Shown: positions 43,154-52,346, numbered from the stretch's first letter. The stretch: 59,787 nucleotides of DNA from Microbispora triticiradicis (GCA_003260025.2 QFZU02000100.1:1-59787), one strand, 5' to 3'. Made by a program: numbers and translations. Notes: generated by a model from the sequence alone, not told the origin.

Positions 43154-45088
43154 CTACCGACCGAGATCCCACATCAAGACCTTCTCGGCTTTTCCCCCGG
43201 CAAGCACGACGGTGTGCCCGTTCACGTAGCCGAGCGCCATAACGACCAACCGGTTGTGAGCCTTGAGCGGATCGCCGATCTGCCGTCCGTCGAGCAGGTT
43301 CCACACACGGATTTCGCCGCCCAGGGCGGCAGTCACCGCGATCGGGATGTCGCCGAGCCGTCCAGTCAGGATTTGGAGGACGCGTGTGCCATGCCCCCGG
43401 AGAGTGGGTGTCAGTCTGCGACCGGTCCGCAGATCCCAGAAATAGAGGCGACCGCTGCGTCTGGTGAGGACACCGGTCGTACAGCGTACGCGGGCCACCG
43501 CGATCGGGGATTCACTGGAGCTGACCCCGCTCACCTCGCCGAGGAGGCGGCCGCTCTGGAAGTCCAGAATGCGGGTCGTTCCCTTCAGGCTGACGAGGAG
43601 AACCGGCCTGCCGTCGATTTCGGCCAGAGTCGTGAGCTGTAGTGGAGTAGTGGCACCGATCTTCACCGGGGCTCCGATTCCCGCACCCGTGGCCAGGTCC
43701 TTGATCCATGCTCTGGCTCCATCCCTGCCGAAAAGCACGGTGCGATCACCGACCTGGGTGACCCACGGCGCTGTCCTTTCGTCCCTGGCGCGGAGAGCCT
43801 CCTCCAGGCTGGAGGCGACGAGATCCCGGAATCGTCCGCCTCCCGCTCGGTCCGCGACGACAGTGCGGTCACGCAGGCGATCGGCCGGGATGTCTTCGAG
43901 GGAGCCGTAGGTGTCTGGCGGTGGAGCGGCGACCCTCCGCCCCGTGGCGAGATCCCATTGGATCGTCTGGCCGTCCCAGCCCTGGCTGATCGCCACCGGC
44001 CGGCCGGCCGACTCGCTGACCGCGATCGCCAGAATGGAGTCGGTGTGACCGGGCGGAACGGTCGCTGCAAGCTGCCGGGCGGTGCCGAGGTCCCAGAGCC
44101 GGACGGTGTTGTCACCGCCTCCGGTAATCGCGATCGGCCGGCCGGCCAGTTCTCCCACGGCCAGTGAGACCTCGATGAAGGCCGGCCGCGAAAATCCGTA
44201 GGATTCGCCGCCCAGAGCACTGGGTGCGGGTGGATTGCCGGGCAGGAGCCCGATCTGCTTGCGCGAGACGGGGTCCCATATGGAGATGCTGCCCTCGGGC
44301 CGGTTGACGGTCAGAAGAACGGTCTTCCCGTTCACCCTCGCCTTTCGCACGGTGCTGAAATCACCGTCGATTCCCACGAGTCGTCTACCGCTGGCCAGGT
44401 CCACGAAACGGAGGGGATCCGGTCCCGGTTCGTTCTCGTCACCGCCGTTGTCGTTGACCACGGCGGTGAGCCTGCCGTGCAGAGTGACGAGTTCGAGCGC
44501 GTGAACTCCGTTGTCCTCTCCCAGCAGGATCCGCGGCCCGATCTCCCGCCCGGTCCCCGCGTCGACCACGTGGAGCTCGTCACCTGCGGTGACCTTCACG
44601 GTGCGACCGTTCAGGCGGCCGATCGCGGCACCTTTGGCGTCCCCGCTGGTCACTGTGAGCGGTTGCCCCTGGAACCGTCGTACGGTGATTGTCTTTTCTG
44701 AACGGCCCACCTTGACGAACAGCGTCAGCGGGTGTTCCGGAAACGAACTCGTAGTGATCGCCCTGATCGGTCCACCGACCTTGACCGGCTCTCCGATCGG
44801 GGCGAGGGTCGGAAGGTCCCAGACCCGCAGACTGCCTTCGTCCCCGGCGCTGACCGCGACGGGACGCGACCCCAGCAGGCCGATGGCCACCCCCGTCACA
44901 TTGGTGTGCCCGTCACCCCCGAGGGCCGCCGGAGGCCCGAACGAGCGAGGAACAGGCGTTCTGGCCGTCTCCTCGCACGGTTTCGACGCGTACGGCCATT
45001 TCGGCGGTCCAGCCGCTGACGCATGGAGTGCGGGTCCGGCCAGCAGCAGGCAGAGGACCAGCAACAAAGGCCTGCGAACCGTACTCAA
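43154..45088 (-). CDS. Secreted WD40-repeat protein
   Basis: 644 residues from a TTG at 45088 with GGGGAG upstream. Signal peptide RPLLLVLCLLLAGPALHASA. WD-type blades repeat throughout: SAGDEGSLRVWDLPTLAPIG, GGGDNTVRLWDLGTARQL, SQGWDGQTIQWDLATGRRVA, RSGRLYFWDLRTGRRL, ALGGEIRVWNLLDGRQIG and VLMWDLG at the very end. The phrase GRPVAI recurs in many blades. No kinase or other enzymatic domain; probably an exported scaffold. It is a paralogue in style of the 40-kb lipoprotein, not a copy. Confidence 0.82.
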   Translation of the reverse strand: MSTVRRPLLLVLCLLLAGPALHASAAGPPKWPYASKPCEETARTPVPRSFGPPAALGGDGHTNVTGVAIGLLGSRPVAVSAGDEGSLRVWDLPTLAPIGEPVKVGGPIRAITTSSFPEHPLTLFVKVGRSEKTITVRRFQGQPLTVTSGDAKGAAIGRLNGRTVKVTAGDELHVVDAGTGREIGPRILLGEDNGVHALELVTLHGRLTAVVNDNGGDENEPGPDPLRFVDLASGRRLVGIDGDFSTVRKARVNGKTVLLTVNRPEGSISIWDPVSRKQIGLLPGNPPAPSALGGESYGFSRPAFIEVSLAVGELAGRPIAITGGGDNTVRLWDLGTARQLAATVPPGHTDSILAIAVSESAGRPVAISQGWDGQTIQWDLATGRRVAAPPPDTYGSLEDIPADRLRDRTVVADRAGGGRFRDLVASSLEEALRARDERTAPWVTQVGDRTVLFGRDGARAWIKDLATGAGIGAPVKIGATTPLQLTTLAEIDGRPVLLVSLKGTTRILDFQSGRLLGEVSGVSSSESPIAVARVRCTTGVLTRRSGRLYFWDLRTGRRLTPTLRGHGTRVLQILTGRLGDIPIAVTAALGGEIRVWNLLDGRQIGDPLKAHNRLVVMALGYVNGHTVVLAGGKAEKVLMWDLGR

Positions 45089-45209
45089 CCTCAGCAGCTC
45101 CCCATGAACGGATGGTTCGACACATCACGGTAGGGCTTTCCCCCAGCGAACATCGAGTGAGTAGGAGCTGAGGATCAGGGATCCACGCTCGAGGTTTCCA
45201 CGGTTGGAC

Positions 45210-45257
45210 GCCTCCGGTGAGGGCCTCAGTTCCGGGTGATCGCGACGAGCACGAGCC
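45210..45257 (+). repeat. Dispersed repeat, copy 3
   Basis: GCCTCCGGTGAGGGCCTCAG... CACGAGCC, related to the repeat at 20254. This copy is outside the att-bounded region, so the repeat is not restricted to the elements. Confidence 0.5.
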
Positions 45258-45391
45258 TCCCGGCGGGTGGCGGAGCGCGGGTATCGATCGCGTGGGGGAG
45301 GTCCAGGGCCGCACGTTCGGCTCGCCGGGAGCGGAGGGGACAAGGGCGGGAGTGCCAGGATGGCCGTACTTGATGAAAGATCGGAGCCGGG

Positions 45392-45784
45392 ATGGGCATT
45401 CGCGCGCAGGTGGAGTGGGTGGACTCACGGGAGAGGCTGCCGGGGGACGGCGTGCCCGTGGCCGCCGCGATCACGGGCCGTTTCGCGTCCGATGATGCGG
45501 ACGAGCGCGATCCGGACGCCGGGCAGGAGTTCTGGCTGGTGAGGCCGATGTACTTCACCACCCGTCACTTCGCCGAGGACGGGCGTGAATACCGCGACTG
45601 CTTCGTCGACTCTGATGGTGTCGTCCGCCTGCCCTACGGCCGGGATCGTGACGAAACGCTGGAATTTGACGATCCGATCACCCACTGGGCGGAGCTGCCC
45701 ACTCTGCCGGGCACGAACGTGCATTACCTCCTGGGCGAGGCGGCGGAGGCCGCTCGCGCGAACGCCTTGCGTGAGGGGACATGA
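45392..45784 (+). CDS. Hypothetical protein
   Basis: 130 residues from ATG 45392. Beta-rich start (GIRAQVEWVDSRERLPGDGV), a central FWLVRPMYFTTRHFAEDGRE segment and a YGRDRDETLEFDDPITHWAE motif; acidic, soluble. No family recognised. Confidence 0.6.
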   Translation: MGIRAQVEWVDSRERLPGDGVPVAAAITGRFASDDADERDPDAGQEFWLVRPMYFTTRHFAEDGREYRDCFVDSDGVVRLPYGRDRDETLEFDDPITHWAELPTLPGTNVHYLLGEAAEAARANALREGT

Positions 45785-45829
45785 CGGCGTGACCCACGCC
45801 TCGCGCGAACGGCGAAAGCGCGGGCGAGC

Positions 45830-46558
45830 TCACCGAGGCCGGTGGCCCTTCCTTTTACGGCCGGCCGGCACGGAACGGCGGCTGGAGCCGTTCTGTACGG
45901 GTTTCTGTGCCTGCCGCCGTGCCGGTTTCGCTGCTTGGGAGTCGGGGGTACGACCCCGCGAGCTGTTCACCGTCCGGCCGCGGACGATGCCGATGAAATC
46001 TTCCACCAGGTCGGTGGTCGCGTCGGTGGGCCAGGCCAGCGCGACCTGGGACTGCGGCGCGTCCGGCACGGGCCGGTACGTGAGGTCCCTGCGGTGGTGG
46101 AGGCGCGCCAGCGACTGCGGAACCAGGAGGAGCCCGGTCCCGGCCGCCACCAGCTCGACCGCGTCCGCCGTCGTGGCCGGACGGGTGAACGCGGGCAGCC
46201 CGGGCCGGTCCGTCCACTCGATGGTGTCGTCCAGAGGATGGAGCACCTCGTCGTCGGCCAGGTCGGCGGTGGCCACCTCGTCGACGGCGGCCACCGCGTG
46301 GTCCTTGGGCACCACGACCACCGTGGTCTCCACGTAGAGAGGGATCACGCTGAGCCCGGCCCGGTCGACCGGCAGCCTGACGAAGCCGGCGTCGGCGCCG
46401 CCGTCCCGCAGGAGGTCCACCACCTCGGCGGCGGGAACCGCGACCAGGTCAACCGGCACATGGGGCATCCTCTCGGTCCAGATGTTGACCCACTTCGCGG
46501 GTGTCACCCCAGGCACGTACGCCAGCCGGAACACCCTGCCGGTCTCCCCATCGTTCAC
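45830..46558 (-). CDS. LysR-type substrate-binding protein without DNA-binding domain
   Basis: 242 residues that begin directly with the effector domain of LysR regulators: RVFRLAYVPGVTPAKWVNIW, VVDLLRDGGADAGFVRLPVD, VVVVPKDHAVAAVDEVATAD and VELVAAGTGLLLVPQSLARL. The N-terminal winged helix is absent and no in-frame upstream HTH exists. A basic tail (RRQAQKPVQNG, RKRKGHRPR) is unusual and could contact nucleic acid. It is divergent from the DUF5997 gene with 55 bp between them, a pairing seen in other actinobacteria. Confidence 0.82.
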   Translation of the reverse strand: MNDGETGRVFRLAYVPGVTPAKWVNIWTERMPHVPVDLVAVPAAEVVDLLRDGGADAGFVRLPVDRAGLSVIPLYVETTVVVVPKDHAVAAVDEVATADLADDEVLHPLDDTIEWTDRPGLPAFTRPATTADAVELVAAGTGLLLVPQSLARLHHRRDLTYRPVPDAPQSQVALAWPTDATTDLVEDFIGIVRGRTVNSSRGRTPDSQAAKPARRQAQKPVQNGSSRRSVPAGRKRKGHRPR

Positions 46559-46613
46559 TCGCTCAGGGTATCGATGTCAGGGGAACCCGTTCCGACTGAC
46601 TACGCTTGGCGCC

Positions 46614-46991
46614 ATGACCTCGTCCAGACCGAAGACCATCCAGACGATGAAGCCCGCGACGGCGGCCAAGAAGCTGGGTGTTCTCCTCTCGGCCACTCCC
46701 GCCGAGTTCCAGGCGGGTGTCGTCTCCAGGGACGAGCTGAACGAGTTGCAGTCGACGCCACCCGCCTGGCTCACCGAACTGCGCCGCAACGGCCCGCACC
46801 CCAAGCAGGTCATCGCCGCGAAGCTCAGGGTCTCCATTTCCGGCCTGATCAGAGGCGGGATCACCGGACCGCTCACCACCGCTGAGATCGAGGCGCTGAA
46901 AGCGGAGAACCCACCGTGGCTGGAGCGCGAGCGGGCCATCCAGGCCGAGACCCGCAAGGAAGCGCTCCGCCTCAAGCAACGCGATGGCTGA
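46614..46991 (+). CDS. DUF5997 family protein
   Basis: 125 residues from ATG 46614 (TSSRPKTIQTMKPATAAKKL). Family blocks: LGVLLSATPAEFQAGVVSRD, ELNELQSTPPAWLTELRRNG and HPKQVIAAKLRVSISGLIRG. The helical middle ending in RVSISGLIRGGI resembles a small HTH, so this protein may supply the DNA binding that its LysR-domain partner lacks (inference). Confidence 0.85.
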   Translation: MTSSRPKTIQTMKPATAAKKLGVLLSATPAEFQAGVVSRDELNELQSTPPAWLTELRRNGPHPKQVIAAKLRVSISGLIRGGITGPLTTAEIEALKAENPPWLERERAIQAETRKEALRLKQRDG

Positions 46992-47044
46992 GACCCTGCT
47001 CGTCTCTACCCCGAGACGAGCCCCTGGCATCTCGACGTGATGGT

Positions 47045-49651
47045 TCAGTCGAGGATCTGGACGTACCCGTCGGTTCCGTGGACGCGGATCCGCTGGCCGT
47101 CGCGGATCAACCGGGTGGCCTGCTCCACTCCCACGACGGCCGGCAGGCCGTACTCTCGCGCGATCACCGCCCCGTGCGTCATGAGGCCGCCCACCTCCGT
47201 CACCAGTCCGGCGACGGAGACGAACAGGGGGGTCCAGCTGGGGTCGGTGTAGGTGGTGACCAGGATGTCGCCCGCTTCGAGGTCGGCGCGCGCCATGTCC
47301 GTGATGACACGGGCACGGCCTTCGACGGTCCCGGCCGAGACCGGGAGGCCCACCAGCGCGCCGGGCGGGGCGTCGTCGCGCAGGTACCGGCCGGTGACGA
47401 CCTCGCCGTCCGACGTGAGGACCCGGGGCGGCGTGAGCGCCTCGTACGACCGGAACGCCTCCCGTCTTTCCTGGATGAGTTCGGCGTTCACGGCGTCGGT
47501 GCGCACGACCTCACGCAGCTCCTCGAACCGGAGGAAGAAGATGTCGTCCTTCTCCCGCAGGACGCCGGCCTGGATAAGGCGATCGGCCTCCCGCAGCAAC
47601 GCCTGCTTGTAGACGAAGTAGCGGCTGACCATGCCGTACTTGGGGTATTCGCGGTATCCGGCGAAGGTGCGGACGCGGTCGATCATCCGCTTGGTCTCGT
47701 CGGCCTTCTGCTCCCCGTCGGGCAGGGCGCGCAACCGCGTCAGCAGCTCCTCTTCCTTCCGTAGGGACTCCTGGAGTCCTTGTTCGAAGCGCCGCTTGCC
47801 GGCGCCCGGCTCGAAGTTCCTGACGTTGCCGAGGATGCTGGGCACGAGCGTGGCGGGTTGCTCGCTCCAGCGCGTCCTGGTGATGTCGATCTCGCCTGTG
47901 CAGCGCATGCCGTACTCGTCGAGGTAGCCCCGGATGGCGTCACGTGCTTCCCGTCCGCCGGGCAGCCCGGCCAGCTCGTCCAGGAAGCCGTCTCCGTCCC
48001 GGCCCTCGTCCGCGACGCGGTGCAGGAACGCCACGACCTCCGCGTGCGGCCGGACCGCGTCCGCGACGTCGAGGAGCGCCAGCCCCATCTCCGACGTGAC
48101 GTTGTGGGGGACGGACTGCGTGAGCACGTCGGCCGCGTTCTTCTCGCCCAGCCATGCCTCGAGCTGGTCGTTGAGCCACCAGGCCGCCTCCATCCCCGCC
48201 ATGATCACCTGGAAGCTCCGCCGGTCGAACAGAAGGCGCCTCAGCTCTTCGATGTCGGTGAGGATGAAGTCGAGCAGCGCCGGGCCGGAGAGGCCCTGGA
48301 TCTCGCGCCGCAGGGTGGCGACGGACATCTGGTTGTTCCGGATCAGCTCGGTGACGATGGCCGGATCGGTCTCGATCGGAGCGGGCGCGTCACCGGCCGG
48401 TGCGGGGCCGGCGTCCTCGTCGGGAAGCAGGCGGAGGAAGTCGCCGCGGTCGACGACGGTCTGCAGCGCGTCCCGGATCAGCGGGTCGGACCTCCCCAGC
48501 GTCCCGATGAGGTTCGCGCGGCCCGCGGACGTCGCCAGGACGGGGGCGACGTCGACGAACAACCGTCCGCCCGCCTCGTGCATCGGCCGGGGGGTCGTCA
48601 GCTGCCACAGGGACAGTCCCAGCGGCTTCATCGCGTCGGTCATCATCTGCTGGTGACCGACGGAGACGTAGAGGTGGTTGTCCTGGTCGTCGGTCGCGGG
48701 GACGGGGAACAGGGTGGTGATCGGCCGGCTCTGGACGATGTGGAACTCGTCGCCGGCCAGGCACCACTCGATGTCCTGGGGCCGGCCGAAGTACGCCTCG
48801 ATCCGCCGGCCCAGCCGCACCAGACGTACGACCTGCGCGTCCGTCAGAGCGGGCTGCGTCTGCCGCTGCGGCTCGACCGGTGCGTCCTGGGTGCCGCCTC
48901 CCGGCGACGCCCGGACGATCCGCGGCTTGGTGGCGATCGTTCTGGTGACGATCTGGTCGTCGCGCACCGCGTAGACGTCGCCGGAGACCAGGCCGGAGAC
49001 GAGCGCCTCGCCGAGGCCCCAACCGGCTTCCACGGTGGCGATCTTCCGGTTCGAGGTCACGGGGTCGGCGGTGAACAGGATCCCGGCCGCGTCCGGGAAC
49101 ACCATCCGCTGTACGACCACGGCCATCCGTACCTTCCGGTGGTCGAAGCCGTTGCGGCGCCGGTAGGTCACCGCCCGCTCGGTGAACAGCGAGGCCCAGC
49201 ACCGCCGGACGTGCCGGAGGATCTCCGCCAGGCCCACGATGTTCAGGTACGAGTCCTGCTGGCCGGCGAAGGACGCGGTCGGCAGGTCCTCGGCCGTCGC
49301 GCTGGACCGTACCGCGTAGGAGTCCTGCTCGCCGAGCCGGGCGAGCGATTCGCCGATCGCCGCCACGAGATCGTCGGGCATCGCGACGTCTTCGACGACG
49401 CGGCGGACGTCCGCGCTCAGGGCACGGATCGCCGCGCGGTCGTCCGGTTGTACGCGGGACAGCAGATCAAGCTGGGCGTCGATCGACGGCACCTCGGCCA
49501 CGACCCGCTGGAAGGCATCCGTCGTGACGCAGAAGCCGTCCGGCACGCGGACGCCGTCGATTCGCGAGAGCTCCCCAAGGTGCACCCCCTTTCCGCCGAC
49601 GTCCCCGACATTCGCCGAGTCGATTTGCTCGAAACCCATCACGTAGCGCAT
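47045..49651 (-). CDS. rph: Rifampin phosphotransferase (RPH family)
   Basis: 868 residues from ATG 49651 (GGAG eight bases upstream). An ATP-grasp domain with VGGKGVHLGELSRI, YAVRSSATAEDLPTASFAGQ and AWCLAG-type IEWCLAGDEFHIVQSRPITT, a middle rifampin-binding region, and a C-terminal swivel domain with GGLMTHGAVIAREYGLPAVV; the catalytic His is about 826. The T-H-G order and length match RPH enzymes, which phosphorylate rifamycins using ATP, rather than PEP synthase. I find no clear rifamycin-associated element upstream. Role: intrinsic rifamycin resistance or related drug modification. Confidence 0.88.
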   Translation of the reverse strand: MRYVMGFEQIDSANVGDVGGKGVHLGELSRIDGVRVPDGFCVTTDAFQRVVAEVPSIDAQLDLLSRVQPDDRAAIRALSADVRRVVEDVAMPDDLVAAIGESLARLGEQDSYAVRSSATAEDLPTASFAGQQDSYLNIVGLAEILRHVRRCWASLFTERAVTYRRRNGFDHRKVRMAVVVQRMVFPDAAGILFTADPVTSNRKIATVEAGWGLGEALVSGLVSGDVYAVRDDQIVTRTIATKPRIVRASPGGGTQDAPVEPQRQTQPALTDAQVVRLVRLGRRIEAYFGRPQDIEWCLAGDEFHIVQSRPITTLFPVPATDDQDNHLYVSVGHQQMMTDAMKPLGLSLWQLTTPRPMHEAGGRLFVDVAPVLATSAGRANLIGTLGRSDPLIRDALQTVVDRGDFLRLLPDEDAGPAPAGDAPAPIETDPAIVTELIRNNQMSVATLRREIQGLSGPALLDFILTDIEELRRLLFDRRSFQVIMAGMEAAWWLNDQLEAWLGEKNAADVLTQSVPHNVTSEMGLALLDVADAVRPHAEVVAFLHRVADEGRDGDGFLDELAGLPGGREARDAIRGYLDEYGMRCTGEIDITRTRWSEQPATLVPSILGNVRNFEPGAGKRRFEQGLQESLRKEEELLTRLRALPDGEQKADETKRMIDRVRTFAGYREYPKYGMVSRYFVYKQALLREADRLIQAGVLREKDDIFFLRFEELREVVRTDAVNAELIQERREAFRSYEALTPPRVLTSDGEVVTGRYLRDDAPPGALVGLPVSAGTVEGRARVITDMARADLEAGDILVTTYTDPSWTPLFVSVAGLVTEVGGLMTHGAVIAREYGLPAVVGVEQATRLIRDGQRIRVHGTDGYVQILD

Positions 49652-49870
49652 TTCCGCTGCTCCATCGCTCGTCGGATCGGTTCGCAACGGGCAGTATGAA
49701 GCAATTTTTTGCGCCTCATGAGGTCCGCGGATCTGATATACAGTGAAACTGGAGGGGAGTGGTGGTGCGCACCTAAAGCGCGGTCCGCCCCGGCCTCCCC
49801 CGGTACCCGCACCCGAACCGCCGGTGCTGACCGGTCCGGGCGCGTCGGACATCTCATGCGGTGACCTCAC

Positions 49871-49901
49871 TTGACCTTGACACAGTGGCAGGGCCTTCAC
49901 T
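49871..49901 (+). promoter_or_regulatory. MerR-type promoter with 19-bp spacer
   Basis: -35 TTGACC (49871-49876) and -10-like TTCACT (49896-49901) are 19 bp apart, the overlong spacing that MerR proteins correct by DNA distortion. The spacer holds the near-palindrome CCTTGACACAGTGGCAGGG (49875-49893); CACAGTG/CACTGTG (49881-49887 and 49898-49904) is a further inverted repeat. Confidence 0.7.
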
Positions 49902-49922
49902 GTGGCCGAGGAGGTGGTCCCG

Positions 49923-50591
49923 ATGACCATGCCCGAAGAGGACACGAACACCATGCGAGCTCTCCAGGGGCTGGAGAACGGCAGCTCGTCGGTGCGGCTG
50001 CAGGCGGTGCTCGCGGCCGGCACGACCCCGGACCCGAGGTTCGTCGACAGGCTCGTCGAACGGTGCGCGATCGAGCCCGATTTCTACGTGCGTGACATGC
50101 TTACCTGGGCACTCACCCGCCACTCGTCATCGATCACGGTTCCGAAGCTCGTCGACGAACTCCGCTCGGAGCGCGCGCAGGCACGAAGCCAGGCGTTGCA
50201 CACGCTGTCCAAGATCGGGGATCGGCGGGCGTGGCCGGCGATCACACGAGGCCTGCTGACCGACGGCGACGACGAGGTGGCGCGGAGCGCCTGGCGAGCG
50301 GCGGTCGTACTCGTGCCCGAAGGCGAGGAGTCCGAATTGGCGGGAGTGCTGGCGACACAGCTCGGACGCGGCGAGCGTGAGACGCGGTTGAGCCTCAGCC
50401 GGGCGCTGGTCGCGCTCGGTGAGGTGGTCATACCGATTCTGCGCGTCGCGACCACGGATCCCGACCCTCGCGTGCGTCAGCACGCGATCGCCACGGAACG
50501 GCTGCTGCGCGACCCCGACGCGGGATTCGAGTTCGCGATCGAGGAGGCGAAGCGCGTCGCGGTCCTCGGCGCGCCCGGCCAGGAGGGATGA
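49923..50591 (+). CDS. HEAT-repeat protein
   Basis: About 222 residues from ATG 49923, chosen because GAGGAGG lies at good spacing. Helical HEAT/PBS-lyase-type repeats: SSVRLQAVLAAGTTPDPRFV, VPKLVDELRSERAQARSQAL, RRAWPAITRGLLTDGDDEV, RETRLSLSRALVALGEVVIP and DPRVRQHAIATERLL. It is first in a two-gene operon with the MerR/HEAT regulator, 6 bp apart, behind a MerR-type promoter. Probably a partner or decoy of the regulator. Confidence 0.78.
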   Translation: MTMPEEDTNTMRALQGLENGSSSVRLQAVLAAGTTPDPRFVDRLVERCAIEPDFYVRDMLTWALTRHSSSITVPKLVDELRSERAQARSQALHTLSKIGDRRAWPAITRGLLTDGDDEVARSAWRAAVVLVPEGEESELAGVLATQLGRGERETRLSLSRALVALGEVVIPILRVATTDPDPRVRQHAIATERLLRDPDAGFEFAIEEAKRVAVLGAPGQEG

Positions 50592-50597
50592 CAGGCG

Positions 50598-51614
50598 GTG
50601 CTGATCGGGGATGTGGCTCGACGGTCCGGGGTAAGTGCACGGATGCTCAGGCATTACGAGTCGCTCGGCCTGGTGCGGCCGACGGGCCGCACCGAGGCCG
50701 GCTATCGGGAGTACTCCGCCGAGGACATCCGACGGATCTTCCATGTCGAAAGCCTGCGGTCGTTGGGGCTGTCGCTGCGTGAGGTCGGGCGTGCGCTGGA
50801 CGATCCCGGCTTCACGCCCTCGGAGCTCGTCGACGACCTCATCCGCCAGTCGCGAGAACGCATCGCGGCCGAGACGGAACTGCTCACGCGGCTGCGCCGG
50901 ATCGGTGCCGCGGAACCCTCCGGCTGGGAGGACGTCCTGCGAATCGTGGCGCTCCTCCAGGCTCTGGGGTCGGACAGCGCCGGAAAGCGCCAGCGCGCGG
51001 CCCTGTCCTCGGCCGACGAGGTTGCGGTGCCGGTGGAAGCCCTGGCCGAGGCCGTGTTGAGCGAGGCGGACCCGAACGTCGCCGGAGCCCTTCGATGGGC
51101 TCTGGCGCGATCGGGCGACGGCGCGCTGGGACTGCTCGCGGAGGGCCTCGGCTCACCGGTGGCCGAGGTGCGGCGACGTGCCGTCCAGTCCATCGCCGAG
51201 ATTCCGGACGGTGCGGCGACCACATTGCTGCGGGACGCCCTCACGAGCCCCGACGCAGTGGTCCGCGGGTGCGCGGCTCTGGCGCTCGGGGCACGTGGAG
51301 TGGCCGACGCGGTCCCGGCACTCACCGACATGGTCGTCGAGGGGACGAACGACGTCGACGCGGCCGATGCGCTGAGCGCGCTGGCGGCTGAACCCGCGCT
51401 GGCGGATCGGATCGCCACCGGGCTCGCCGACCGCATCGCCCACGGCACCCATGACGCGCCCGTACGTCTACGGCTGGCGCAGGCGCTCGCGGACATCCCG
51501 GGACCCACGACGTCACGTGTCCTCGCGGACCTGTCCCATGACGACGACCGTGCCGTCGCGCTCACCGCGGCCTACATTCTCAAGCTGCGCAACGAGACGG
51601 GCGATGGCTGCTGA
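50598..51614 (+). CDS. MerR-family regulator with C-terminal HEAT repeats
   Basis: 338 residues from GTG 50598. N-terminal winged helix LIGDVARRSGVSARMLRHYE, then LVRPTGRTEAGYREYSAEDI, the MerR coiled coil (SELVDDLIRQSRERIAAETE), and from about residue 135 HEAT repeats (NVAGALRWALARSGDGALGL, SPVAEVRRRAVQSIAEIPDG, DAVVRGCAALALGARGVADA) in place of a small ligand domain. It likely controls its own operon through the 19-bp-spacer promoter; the HEAT array suggests a protein or large-ligand signal. Confidence 0.87.
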   Translation: MLIGDVARRSGVSARMLRHYESLGLVRPTGRTEAGYREYSAEDIRRIFHVESLRSLGLSLREVGRALDDPGFTPSELVDDLIRQSRERIAAETELLTRLRRIGAAEPSGWEDVLRIVALLQALGSDSAGKRQRAALSSADEVAVPVEALAEAVLSEADPNVAGALRWALARSGDGALGLLAEGLGSPVAEVRRRAVQSIAEIPDGAATTLLRDALTSPDAVVRGCAALALGARGVADAVPALTDMVVEGTNDVDAADALSALAAEPALADRIATGLADRIAHGTHDAPVRLRLAQALADIPGPTTSRVLADLSHDDDRAVALTAAYILKLRNETGDGC

Positions 51615-51663
51615 CCGCGGAGTGCTAGTCCCGCGATTCGCGCCGTGCCATCGGGTGAGCGGC

Positions 51664-52224
51664 TCACAGGTGGGCCAGCAGTGCGTCCAGTGGGCGGGGG
51701 ACGAGATCGGGGTCCAGTGCCGCGACAAGCGGGCCCGAGTAGCGGATCTTGCGGCCGCTGCCTGATCCCATGAAGCGGCGTAGCTGGTCGTGCGTGCTGC
51801 GCTCGCGCCACCCGGGTTGCTTCTGGAGCGTGCGGAACGAGCCGAGTTCGCCTCCGGCGTCGATGACGCGTTCGACCGCGGCGGTGCCGAGGGCGCGGAT
51901 CAGTTCGTCCTCCAGGTCGGCCACGCAGACGAAGAACCCGAGCGCCTCCAGAGCGCTCCGGTCGAGACCGGACCCGAGGCCGGCACGTTCGAGCGCCCTC
52001 TGGAAGGCGCCCACTTCGCCGGCGTCGCACAGACCGGCCAGCCGCAGGTCGCGCCCTGGAGGGCCGAACCTGCCGATGTACGTCCCGATGTTCGTGGCGC
52101 CACCCATCGCCACCAGGGAGATGCCCTCGGCGTCGAGGTCCCGGCCCCGGCGGCCGGCCAGGGCTTCGACGGCCGCCTTGTCGCTGAGCCCTTCGACCAG
52201 GACCACGGTGTGCGTACGGGTCAT
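51664..52224 (-). CDS. Stand-alone TOPRIM (OLD-type) protein
   Basis: 186 residues. TOPRIM marks: VVLVEGLSDKAAVEALAGRR (Glu11, Asp15), LAGLCDAGEVGAFQRALER (Asp-x-x-Glu type acidic pair), then CVADLEDELIRALG. This is the nuclease half of OLD-family proteins without the ATPase, as in free-standing actinobacterial TOPRIM proteins. Metal-dependent phosphodiester chemistry is likely; target unknown. Confidence 0.75.
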   Translation of the reverse strand: MTRTHTVVLVEGLSDKAAVEALAGRRGRDLDAEGISLVAMGGATNIGTYIGRFGPPGRDLRLAGLCDAGEVGAFQRALERAGLGSGLDRSALEALGFFVCVADLEDELIRALGTAAVERVIDAGGELGSFRTLQKQPGWRERSTHDQLRRFMGSGSGRKIRYSGPLVAALDPDLVPRPLDALLAHL

Positions 52225-52346
52225 CCGCCCAGCCTCGCACCCCGTGTGAGCAGTTTCGTACCCATTTTCCAGGCCGGTGCGCGGTCTCCCGCACGCGTCA
52301 AGCGGATCGCCGAGGCGGTCCAGCGCACCCGGCAGGAGTGACGAGC

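Noticed and set aside
49652-49922. Rifamycin-associated element upstream of the rifampin phosphotransferase
   Set aside because: I scanned for a GGGGCTTGCGGCAAGGC-like palindrome and found only the MerR-type promoter repeat, which fits the HEAT/MerR operon.
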